Both the position numbers and the translations under genes were made by a program. From an uncultured Collinsella sp. (GTDB lineage Bacteria > Actinomycetota > Coriobacteriia > Coriobacteriales > Coriobacteriaceae), in assembly GCA_900768435.1 (NCBI GenBank), contig CAAGCW010000028.1:16053-80052 (forward strand): 64,000 bases of DNA, written 5' to 3'. The notes under the pieces are model-generated. The model was not told where the DNA came from and made no database searches. It saw only the letters and a list, made by a program, of their open reading frames with translations. Shown here one piece after another: positions 57,922 to 64,000 of the stretch (the first letter of the stretch is position 1; each line of letters starts with the position of its first letter).

Positions 57922-59802
57922 ATGCTCAATAATCACGAGGTCAATCTAACCGACGAGGAGGCTGCCGCTGAGGTCGCCCGTGTCGCGAAGACCTACCCCG
58001 TGGTACGTTTGCTGTCGGCCGATCAGATTAAGAGCGAACCTAACTGCCTGCTCGCCGGCGATCGCTGCCCTTGTCTGCGTCAGTCGAGTCTTGAGGCTTT
58101 GGCAGACTCCGATGAGGTGTCGGAGCAACTGCTCAATGATGGCACTGAGTACCGCGCCCGTCTACGCCCTCTGAAGGTCGAGGGCGAGCCTCACGTCTTG
58201 CTGATGGTGCGTCCGATTGATGAGCAAGAGGCCGCGGAAGAGGACCTTGTCTACACCGACGTGCTGACGAGCGTGCGCAATCGCCGATATTACGAGGAAA
58301 AGCTTCGCAGCGCCCGCATGAATGCCGGCGTTGCGATGATCGACGTTGATGATTTTAGGGCCTTCAACGATACGTGTGGCCGTCATGCCGGCGACCTTGC
58401 GCTCGGTGCTGTGGCGACAGCCATACGCAGCGGAATTCGTTCGACTGACGAGCTTGTGCGCTATGGCTGCGACAAGTTTGTGGTTGTCATGCCCAATATT
58501 CCCTCCGATGACTTCACCCGTCGCCTGCATCAGGTGTCCGATGCCGTTCATTCCACGATTATTCCGGGCCATGAGTACGTGAGCTTGACGGCATGTGTTG
58601 GTGGCGTTCGCATTCATGGCGAGACGGTCGATGAGGGCGTTGGCCGCGCTGCTCAGTTACTGAGCCGCGCTAAGGCAAAAGCCGGTACGGTCGTGACCGA
58701 TGCCGATTCCATCGAGGCCTTCCAAAGCGAAAAGCCTTTGGTGCTTATCGCCGATGACTCCGAGATGAACCGAGCCATTCTCAGCGAGATGCTCAAGGAC
58801 GAGCATTGCATCCTCGAGGCCGATAACGGTCGTGCGGCGCTCGACATGGTCGACCGCTATGGCGATGAGTTGTCGCTCGTGCTGCTGGACATTGTGATGC
58901 CGGGCATAAGCGGCTTTGAGGTGCTGGCCGATCTGTCGCGCCGATCGGGTATCGATAATCTGCCTGTCATCATGATTTCGAGCGAAGATTCCGATGATGC
59001 GGTTCTGCGCGCGTACGAGCTGGGCGCCTCGGACTATATCAACCGCCCGTTTGACTCCCGTGTCGTGCGCCGCCGCGTAAGCAACACCATCCGCCTGTAC
59101 GCCAAACAGCGCCGCCTGACGAACCTGCTGTCCCAACAGTACAACGAGCGCGTCAAGAACAGTCGCATGCTCATCGACATCATGGCCGGCGTCATGGAGC
59201 TTCGCAACGGCGAGAGCGGTAGGCACGTTACGAACATCGAAAAGCTGACCGAGCTGCTGCTTGGCTATCTGGTCCAGCGTAGCGGCACGATCTCCCTCGA
59301 CAATGAGGAACGCTCCACGATCGCCCTGGCTTCGGCGCTGCACGATATCGGCAAGATGTCGATTGACGATGCGATCCTCAACAAGCCCGGGCGCCTCACG
59401 CCCGAGGAATTCGAGATTATGAAGACGCATACCACGATTGGCGCCAACATGCTGCTCGAGCTGGGCAGCCATCACGCCGGCAATGCGCTTTTGGAATATG
59501 CGTACCAGATTGCGCGTTGGCACCACGAGCGCTGGGACGGCAGGGGTTATCCCGACGGTCTTAAGGGCGACGATATCCCCATCGCCGCACAGGTGGTTTC
59601 GGTGGCCGACGTGTACGATGCGCTGACGAGCGTGCGCGTGTACAAGGATGCCATCCCGCACGAGGAAGCGATCCAGATGATCCTGGACGGTAAGTGCGGC
59701 ACCTTTAACCCGCTGCTGCTCGATTGCCTGCTCGAGGTGCAAGACCGCATTGCCGAAACCTTGGCACGCCCCGCCGACGTCGTCGCGTTTCCCACGATTT
59801 AG
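57922..59802 (+). CDS. Degenerate GGDEF - receiver - HD-GYP signalling protein
   Basis: A 626-aa cytoplasmic protein. Residues about 110-270 form a GGDEF fold, but the signature is YGCDKF, so diguanylate cyclase activity is unlikely. A receiver domain spans about 272-395 (IADDSEMNRAIL, phospho-Asp in LLDIVMPGISG, Lys-to-Arg near INRPFD). An HD-GYP domain follows at about 420-610 with ALHDIGKMSIDDAI, HHERWDGRGYPDGL and DVYDAL, the metal and GYP motifs of cyclic-di-GMP phosphodiesterases. An HPt gene follows immediately, suggesting phosphorelay control. Confidence 0.88.
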   Translation: MLNNHEVNLTDEEAAAEVARVAKTYPVVRLLSADQIKSEPNCLLAGDRCPCLRQSSLEALADSDEVSEQLLNDGTEYRARLRPLKVEGEPHVLLMVRPIDEQEAAEEDLVYTDVLTSVRNRRYYEEKLRSARMNAGVAMIDVDDFRAFNDTCGRHAGDLALGAVATAIRSGIRSTDELVRYGCDKFVVVMPNIPSDDFTRRLHQVSDAVHSTIIPGHEYVSLTACVGGVRIHGETVDEGVGRAAQLLSRAKAKAGTVVTDADSIEAFQSEKPLVLIADDSEMNRAILSEMLKDEHCILEADNGRAALDMVDRYGDELSLVLLDIVMPGISGFEVLADLSRRSGIDNLPVIMISSEDSDDAVLRAYELGASDYINRPFDSRVVRRRVSNTIRLYAKQRRLTNLLSQQYNERVKNSRMLIDIMAGVMELRNGESGRHVTNIEKLTELLLGYLVQRSGTISLDNEERSTIALASALHDIGKMSIDDAILNKPGRLTPEEFEIMKTHTTIGANMLLELGSHHAGNALLEYAYQIARWHHERWDGRGYPDGLKGDDIPIAAQVVSVADVYDALTSVRVYKDAIPHEEAIQMILDGKCGTFNPLLLDCLLEVQDRIAETLARPADVVAFPTI

Positions 59803-59826
59803 TTTGACCAAAGGAGTTTTTAATCC

Positions 59827-60183
59827 ATGATTTCCATGCGTGAGGCGTATGAGAAGATCGGCGCTAATTATGACGACGCGTGCGCTCGGCTGATGGGCGG
59901 GGAAATGCTTGCCCGCTTTGCCCTCAAGTTTTTGGATGACGAGAGCATGGACAAGCTGGAGGCCGCCATGGCGGCAGGAGACGCCGAAGGTGCGTTTATG
60001 GCAGCGCACACGCTCAAGGGCGTGAGCCAGAACCTGGGATTCGATAATCTGTACGAGCCGGCGGTCGTGGTAACCGAAGCGCTGCGCGGCGCCGATGCCG
60101 TTGACGGCGCCCGCGAGGGGATGCATGCGTTGCAGCAGCAATATGCGGCTACGATGTCGGCTCTGCGCGAGGCGGCCGAGTAA
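59827..60183 (+). CDS. HPt-domain phosphotransfer protein
   Basis: A 118-aa helical protein. The phosphorylated His is in AAHTLKGVSQNLGFDNL near residue 61, the usual HPt signature. It starts 24 bases after the HD-GYP gene, behind AAAGGAG, so the two are cotranscribed and the HPt protein is the likely partner of that protein's receiver domain. No hybrid histidine kinase is nearby to feed it, so the source of phosphate is elsewhere. Confidence 0.9.
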   Translation: MISMREAYEKIGANYDDACARLMGGEMLARFALKFLDDESMDKLEAAMAAGDAEGAFMAAHTLKGVSQNLGFDNLYEPAVVVTEALRGADAVDGAREGMHALQQQYAATMSALREAAE

Positions 60184-60207
60184 GAGGCTGTGAGCCTTGA
60201 TGACTAT

Positions 60208-60300
60208 GAGCGTGGATAATCTCCCGTTTTAGGCCCGGTGGCGGCCTCAAAGTGGGAGATTATCCACTCTCGTTCGATACGTGTCCAAAAATCCACTCTC
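60208..60300 (-). repeat. Intergenic hairpin family F, copy 2
   Basis: GAGCGTGGATAATCTCCC (60208-60225) pairs with 60254-60271 with one mismatch. Read on the minus strand, the block GGATTTTTGGACAC, a spacer with TCGAA, and the hairpin match 14690-14776. The loop keeps CACTTTGAGGCC and GGCCTAAAAC. Confidence 0.75.
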
Positions 60301-60362
60301 ACCCCTTCTGATTAGTGAATGGCCTATGCGCACTGGCGGGGCTTTCCGCATGCAATCCATAT

Positions 60363-60390
60363 CGTTGTTCGATAAACTGTTCGAATAACG
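60363..60390 (+). promoter_or_regulatory. Operator-like dyad upstream of the DUF2975-XRE pair
   Basis: CGTTGTTCGA (60363-60372) and TCGAATAACG (60381-60390) form an inverted repeat matching at 9 of 10 bases, 24 bases before the DUF2975 start. The XRE protein encoded downstream is the likely binder. Confidence 0.55.
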
Positions 60391-60413
60391 ATAGAGTCGA
60401 TGAGGGTGAGTGT

Positions 60414-60974
60414 ATGTCCAACAGCGTTCAGCGTATGGCCAAGGCGGGCGAAAATATCAGGAAGCTCGGTTTTTGCATGGCAGCCGTTTTTGCAGGGATG
60501 CTCGTCGCTTTTGCCGCGTTGGTTGTTTACGTGATCTGGTATGCGGTTACAAACGTTGCTTCTGTCGATTCTTTCGGTGTCGTGACGCTTCTCGATGGCG
60601 GGAGCATCGTTATCCCAAGCGGGCTGTGCCTGGCACTCGTCGTGGGTATTTCGCTTGTCGTTTTGTGCGGAATCAGCCATAACATCTCTCGGGGCGTCTC
60701 GCCCTTTACCAAGGCGCATGTGCGGCTTATCCGTGTTCTCGCGCTTGCCTTTGCTGTTAACGCCGCGGTTTCGCTTGTTGGTGCCTATGGATCGGTCAAT
60801 CTCACCATTGGCGGACTGGAGCTTTACATTGTGCCTCATTCCTTCGTTATTGAGATTTGCCAAGGCGCTACCTTTGATGCGGGGTCGTTTATCGGCGCAG
60901 TTGTCTGTTTGTTTATCTCGGCGATCTGGAGTTATGCCTCGCTGCTCCAAGAGCAGTCTGACGAGCTTGTGTAG
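60414..60974 (+). CDS. DUF2975-like membrane protein
   Basis: A 186-aa protein from the ATG at 60414; longer in-frame starts lack a site. Four membrane helices are visible near residues 17-42, 62-85, 100-125 and 150-175. Size, topology and pairing with a small XRE regulator (next gene, eight bases away) match the common DUF2975-XRE module of Gram-positive bacteria, whose function is not known to me. The protein may signal to, or be repressed by, the XRE partner. Confidence 0.75.
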   Translation: MSNSVQRMAKAGENIRKLGFCMAAVFAGMLVAFAALVVYVIWYAVTNVASVDSFGVVTLLDGGSIVIPSGLCLALVVGISLVVLCGISHNISRGVSPFTKAHVRLIRVLALAFAVNAAVSLVGAYGSVNLTIGGLELYIVPHSFVIEICQGATFDAGSFIGAVVCLFISAIWSYASLLQEQSDELV

Positions 60975-60982
60975 GAGGAAAC

Positions 60983-61312
60983 ATGAGCTATCTCATCATC
61001 GAGCTTGAGACGCAGCTGCTTAAGACCGGAAAGACCAGCGCTGATCTGATTCGGGCGACGGGGCATACTCCGGCTAATATTTCAAAGCTTAGAAACGGAA
61101 AGATAAAAGCTATTCGCCTAAAGACGCTTCTCGATATCTGTGATGAGCTTGATTGTCAACCGGGAGATATTATTCAGCGCGTGAGCGAGAAAGAGCTTGA
61201 GGAGCTTATTGTCGAGCGTGCAAAAAACGTTGTGAGGCAGATGCGGGACGGCGGAGGCAATGAGGCGTCGCTTCCGACATCAGTCTTTGCTGTCGATTTG
61301 AGCGACGAGTAG
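60983..61312 (+). CDS. Small XRE-family regulator
   Basis: A 109-aa protein behind AGGAGGAAAC. Residues 8-68 form a helix-turn-helix of the Cro/C1 type (SADLIRATGHTPANISKLRN, then AIRLKTLLDICDELDCQPGD), the short form often found with DUF2975 proteins. A Glu/Arg-rich helix and an acidic tail follow. It probably binds the dyad at 60363. A related half-site sequence (GTTATCG..CGATAA) also occurs before the ABC operon at 61403-61439, so it may control that operon too. Confidence 0.85.
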   Translation: MSYLIIELETQLLKTGKTSADLIRATGHTPANISKLRNGKIKAIRLKTLLDICDELDCQPGDIIQRVSEKELEELIVERAKNVVRQMRDGGGNEASLPTSVFAVDLSDE

Positions 61313-61351
61313 CTTAGGGCGAACAACTAAAACGAAATATCAGCGTGAAGG

Positions 61352-61381
61352 GACCCGTGTCTAACACGGGTTCTTTCTTTT
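61352..61381 (+). terminator. Intrinsic terminator after the XRE regulator
   Basis: An ACCCGTGT and ACACGGGT stem with a 3-base loop is followed by TCTTTCTTTT. Confidence 0.85.
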
Positions 61382-61389
61382 AGATTATC

Positions 61390-61440
61390 TTGACAAATAT
61401 GAGTTATCGAAAAACAATAACAACTATGGAAAACGATAAA
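61390..61440 (+). promoter_or_regulatory. Promoter region of the ABC transporter operon
   Basis: A perfect TTGACA (61390-61395) begins an AT-rich stretch. The -10 box is unclear (AACAAT or CAATAA near 61413-61420). TTATCG at 61404-61409 and CGATAA at 61434-61439 form an inverted pair flanking it, a possible operator. Confidence 0.5.
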
Positions 61441-61456
61441 GTAAAGAAGGAACGAT

Positions 61457-62218
61457 ATGAGCGGTTTTGCTATCAAGCGGAACGGGAGGCCAATGAACGT
61501 ATCAACGATAAGGCTATCAAGGGTGTCAAAGCGCTATGGGAGGCGCCGCGTTTTGCATGACGTTTCCTTCGAGGTACATCAGTCTGAGCTCTGCGCCCTT
61601 GTTGGTGCAAACGGGGCGGGCAAAAGCACGCTTATTAAAATCGTATTGGGCCTCTGTGAGCCATCGTCGGGGAGCGTGGAGCTCTTTGGAGGCAAGTCGA
61701 AAAAAGAGCTGAGCCTGATGCGGACGCGTGTCGGCTATGTGCCAGATTCCTGCGGAGCATACCAATCCCTCAGTGCGGCTGAGAATCTTCGGATCCGATG
61801 TGCGGAATGGGGACTCGATGAGAAACGTGAGGTTCCTCGCGTCTTGGGCCTAGTCGGGCTGGACGTCGATGAGAAAAAGAGCGTGAGCAGTTTTTCTCTG
61901 GGAATGAAACGGCGACTGGATATAGCTACGGCTTTATTGGGCGACACCGACGTACTAATTTTCGATGAGCCGGCAAATGGATTGGATCCGTTGGGCATCG
62001 AGAGTATATGGGCCCTTATCGGTCGATTGAATCGGGAGCAGGGCAAAACCATGCTTATCTCTAGCCACGACTTGGATGAGCTGGCATCGGTTGCAACAAG
62101 CTGCGTGTTTATTCATGACGGTGAACTGCTAAAAAAGGAATCGATGGACGTCATAAGGGATGAGGCGCCATCCCTAAAAGAGTATTACAGGCGCTTGATG
62201 AAGGCGGTCTCGCTATGA
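61457..62218 (+). CDS. ABC transporter ATP-binding protein, BcrA/CcmA type
   Basis: A 253-aa ATPase. Walker A GANGAGKSTLIKI is near residue 50, signature SFSLGMKRRLDIATALLG near 146 and Walker B VLIFDEPANGLDPLG near 168, with the H-loop LISSHDLDEL. The signature SLGMKRR, in place of LSGGQ, is common in BcrA-like ATPases for bacteriocin or bacitracin self-protection. It overlaps the first permease gene by four bases (ATGA). The start follows AAGAAGGAACG. Expression is probably tied to the XRE protein upstream. Confidence 0.88.
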   Translation: MSGFAIKRNGRPMNVSTIRLSRVSKRYGRRRVLHDVSFEVHQSELCALVGANGAGKSTLIKIVLGLCEPSSGSVELFGGKSKKELSLMRTRVGYVPDSCGAYQSLSAAENLRIRCAEWGLDEKREVPRVLGLVGLDVDEKKSVSSFSLGMKRRLDIATALLGDTDVLIFDEPANGLDPLGIESIWALIGRLNREQGKTMLISSHDLDELASVATSCVFIHDGELLKKESMDVIRDEAPSLKEYYRRLMKAVSL

Positions 62219-63039
62219 AGCGGGCGATCCATCCCATAAAGGCAGATATGATGCGTTTGCACAGGATATTTCCGGCGAAGTTTGGTCTTGCGCTTATGCT
62301 GGCGTTCGGCCTTCTCTTCGGCATCTTTCTAAAAAACGGAACAACGTTGCTCGCCTTTGGCTATGGCGTTTGTGGGGAGGATATTGGTTTCCTCTGGAAT
62401 GCAATCGATCCTTCTGCGCCTGATGAGTCCCTTGCGCGCAGCGCTTTTGCCGGTACATCCCTGTTCGTCCCACTCATCGTTTGTTTGGTGCTTTTACAGG
62501 AGCATGGCTATAAAGAGGGGCACCGAATTTCTTCGGCAAGAGGTCTCAACCGCTTTTATGGGGCTCTAGCCCATGCATTTTCGTCTGCTTTAATAATTGG
62601 CGCAGCGTATAGTGCGCTTTGCCTTCTTCTTTTTGCAATAGCCATAATACGTGGAGGGCATAACTACTCGCACAACATACTAACTGTATTTTTGCCTGCA
62701 ATGATAGTCAACGCCGTATTGGTGATATCGGTTGCGCTGGAGACGGTGACCATCTATCGGATAACGGGCAGCGCTGTATTGAGCGGGGCCGTGGTGATAG
62801 TTGGATTTGTCATGAGCTTGACGCTCTACGGAGCCTTCCTTCAGGCACCTATACCATCCTTGCGATGGATCTTCTTCCTTCCGGGGCCGTACCTTGGAGT
62901 CGGATGTGCCCTTGGGTATAGCGATATGGGGCAGCTGACGCTTCTGGGATATGGCGTGGCAGCCAGCTGTCTATCGGTATTGATTTACGCTCTCTTGAGC
63001 TTTCGCGCTGGGGGTGTGCTCAATGGCTCGTCAGATTAA
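62215..63039 (+). CDS. ABC transporter permease subunit 1
   Basis: A 274-aa membrane protein with about six hydrophobic helices (near residues 20-42, 78-98, 115-145, 158-182, 190-215 and 240-265). No sequence motif gives a substrate. It sits between the ATPase gene and a second permease gene with overlaps on both sides, so all three are translated together and probably form one transporter with two different membrane subunits, as in lantibiotic immunity or ABC-2-like exporters. Confidence 0.75.
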   Translation: MKRAIHPIKADMMRLHRIFPAKFGLALMLAFGLLFGIFLKNGTTLLAFGYGVCGEDIGFLWNAIDPSAPDESLARSAFAGTSLFVPLIVCLVLLQEHGYKEGHRISSARGLNRFYGALAHAFSSALIIGAAYSALCLLLFAIAIIRGGHNYSHNILTVFLPAMIVNAVLVISVALETVTIYRITGSAVLSGAVVIVGFVMSLTLYGAFLQAPIPSLRWIFFLPGPYLGVGCALGYSDMGQLTLLGYGVAASCLSVLIYALLSFRAGGVLNGSSD

Positions 63040-63841
63040 AAGACTTCTCCAGTCAGAATTGAAGCATGTGAGCAAATGGGCGTACGCCTTAATCCTGGTA
63101 ATTTATGCGTACATGGTGATATTGCAGCTTAATTCTTTCCCGATGTGGTTCTGTAGCCTCCGTGAGAACAGTTTCTTGGGTTTTTTCCCAGACCCGACGC
63201 TTCGGCTATCGGCGGAGGATGTCCTTCTATTTGGCAATGCAGAGGTTTTTCGCGGTCTGCTGTTCAACGTAGCCCCGTTGGCCCATGCATTGTTCTTTCC
63301 GTTCATCGCGGCTTGCATTGTGCCGCGCTTTGTCAGTTCGGGCTTTGTCGAGGAACCGTGGGGGTTGTCGGAGGCTCGGGGAGGGAAGCGTGTGTGCGCT
63401 ATCGTTGCGCGAGTGGTGCTATCTTCTTTTGCCCTTTTGGGCGCGTTTGTCCTGTCGAGTGTCGTTTTGTACTGTCTTAACTGCGCAATCGTTTCGGATG
63501 CTCAGCAGTATTTCAACCTGCATGTATTTTGCTATCGACTTCTTCTGGCGAGTGCCGTCTGTCTTGCATATGTGGTCTCTTGCGTGATCGCTGTTTCCTA
63601 TTTTGGGGCCGGCTTCGGTCCGATTGGCATGCTGCTGCTTGTCAACGTCGTAGCGATCTACATACAGATCGGGGCCAATTCCATGCTTCCGCTTCCAGCC
63701 TCGATGCTCATGTGGATTTGCGGCGTGACCCCGTTGGGGAATGGTCAATGCATTTCGATTTTAATTGACTGTCTCATAAACGTAGCAAGCGTTGTTGCCA
63801 TTTGCTTTACTGTCGACCGATTGCGGTCGAGATTTCTCTGA
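63023..63841 (+). CDS. ABC transporter permease subunit 2
   Basis: A 272-aa membrane protein from the ATG at 63023, 17 bases inside the previous gene; GTG at 63014 is an alternative. Six hydrophobic helices are seen, near residues 16-36, 70-95, 125-155, 165-195, 200-225 and 245-265. Its layout mirrors the first permease, but the sequences are not close. It ends the operon. Confidence 0.75.
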   Translation: MARQIKRLLQSELKHVSKWAYALILVIYAYMVILQLNSFPMWFCSLRENSFLGFFPDPTLRLSAEDVLLFGNAEVFRGLLFNVAPLAHALFFPFIAACIVPRFVSSGFVEEPWGLSEARGGKRVCAIVARVVLSSFALLGAFVLSSVVLYCLNCAIVSDAQQYFNLHVFCYRLLLASAVCLAYVVSCVIAVSYFGAGFGPIGMLLLVNVVAIYIQIGANSMLPLPASMLMWICGVTPLGNGQCISILIDCLINVASVVAICFTVDRLRSRFL

Positions 63842-64000
63842 TTGTTTGTGAGGGATAATCATACCGAGCATATCAAATACAGGGGGGTGTTCCTATAGTT
63901 TTGTCAACTGGGAAATGCTCTCCGTGCGACCGAATCGCGGCATGCTGACGCCAGGCCATTCGGCCGGTGGGCTTCAGTCTGCTCGGTGCGTTTCGGCTAG
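63842..64000. other. Right-edge non-coding stretch
   Basis: The last 159 bases hold no convincing gene. AATACAGGGGGGTGTTCC near 63878 and a CCGAATCGCGGC stretch are noted. I see no terminator or promoter that I can defend. Confidence 0.4.

Noticed and set aside
1..64000. CRISPR arrays, tRNA/rRNA genes, prophage or complete insertion sequences
   Set aside because: No regular spaced repeats, tRNA-like T-arm sequences, transposases or integrases were found on reading the window; the dispersed hairpins lack spacer periodicity.

Overview
The window looks like a chromosomal segment of a Coriobacteriia actinobacterium, most likely Collinsella or a close relative. It is GC-rich, genes are densely packed with strong Shine-Dalgarno sites, LuxR-type regulators sit beside anaerobic metabolism genes, and there is a full agmatine/putrescine locus, a pyruvate formate-lyase and a fluoride-type CLC transporter. 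The taxon is an inference from gene content. No tRNA, rRNA, CRISPR array, prophage or transposase gene was seen.

Layout. 1-1.5 kb: end of an FtsX-type permease gene. 1.8-12.1 kb: an agmatine catabolism region with a membrane LuxR regulator, putrescine carbamoyltransferase, an agmatine/putrescine antiporter, a divergent agmatine deiminase (AguA1), a second antiporter, a soluble LuxR regulator and a second agmatine deiminase (AguA2) whose catalytic Cys is Tyr. No carbamate kinase is present. 12.2-16.1 kb: an AlbA_2/Schlafen-type regulator with operator-like repeats on its promoter, an acetyltransferase and DAHP synthase. 16.6-21.3 kb: a MarR-controlled heterodimeric ABC exporter. 21.7-23.5 kb: an SDR dehydrogenase and a KDG-type permease. 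24.0-28.7 kb: a pyruvate formate-lyase split into a 683-aa body and a separate 83-aa glycyl-radical polypeptide, then a DegV protein and the PFL activase. 28.8-30.2 kb: MTA/SAH nucleosidase and the GTPase YihA. 30.2-32.1 kb: a lower-GC accessory patch with an XRE bicistron, a secreted protein and a 34-aa membrane peptide. 32.3-37.6 kb: threonine/aspartate-family genes (thrB, thrC, aspartokinase, asd). 38-40.9 kb: Ogt and a two-component system. 41-46.8 kb: an AIM24 protein, a CLC transporter behind a riboswitch-like attenuator, and a MacB-type ABC pair. 47.3-57.7 kb: XRE membrane regulator, phosphofructokinase, Ntn hydrolase, M18 aminopeptidase, a RelB/PIN toxin-antitoxin pair, 2-hydroxyacid dehydrogenase, SEC-C methionine aminopeptidase, radical SAM protein and alpha/beta hydrolase. 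57.9-60.2 kb: a degenerate-GGDEF/REC/HD-GYP protein with an HPt partner. 60.4-63.8 kb: DUF2975-XRE pair and a three-gene ABC transporter.

The most unusual feature is the intergenic DNA. Gene ends carry several families of long, near-perfect hairpins. In two families (here A and B) the helices differ completely between copies but stay paired, while short internal-loop sequences are conserved: CAAGGTGCC/GGCAGATTG in family A, and CGTCCTCG..CATG/TCTGCGGA in family B. Most copies lie 10-35 bases after a stop codon in the gene's own orientation. This covariation points to selected structure in RNA or single-stranded DNA. A third family (C) is a short palindrome that often directly abuts stop codons. 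These families, the split PFL and the Cys-less AguA2 are the best candidates for new biology here.
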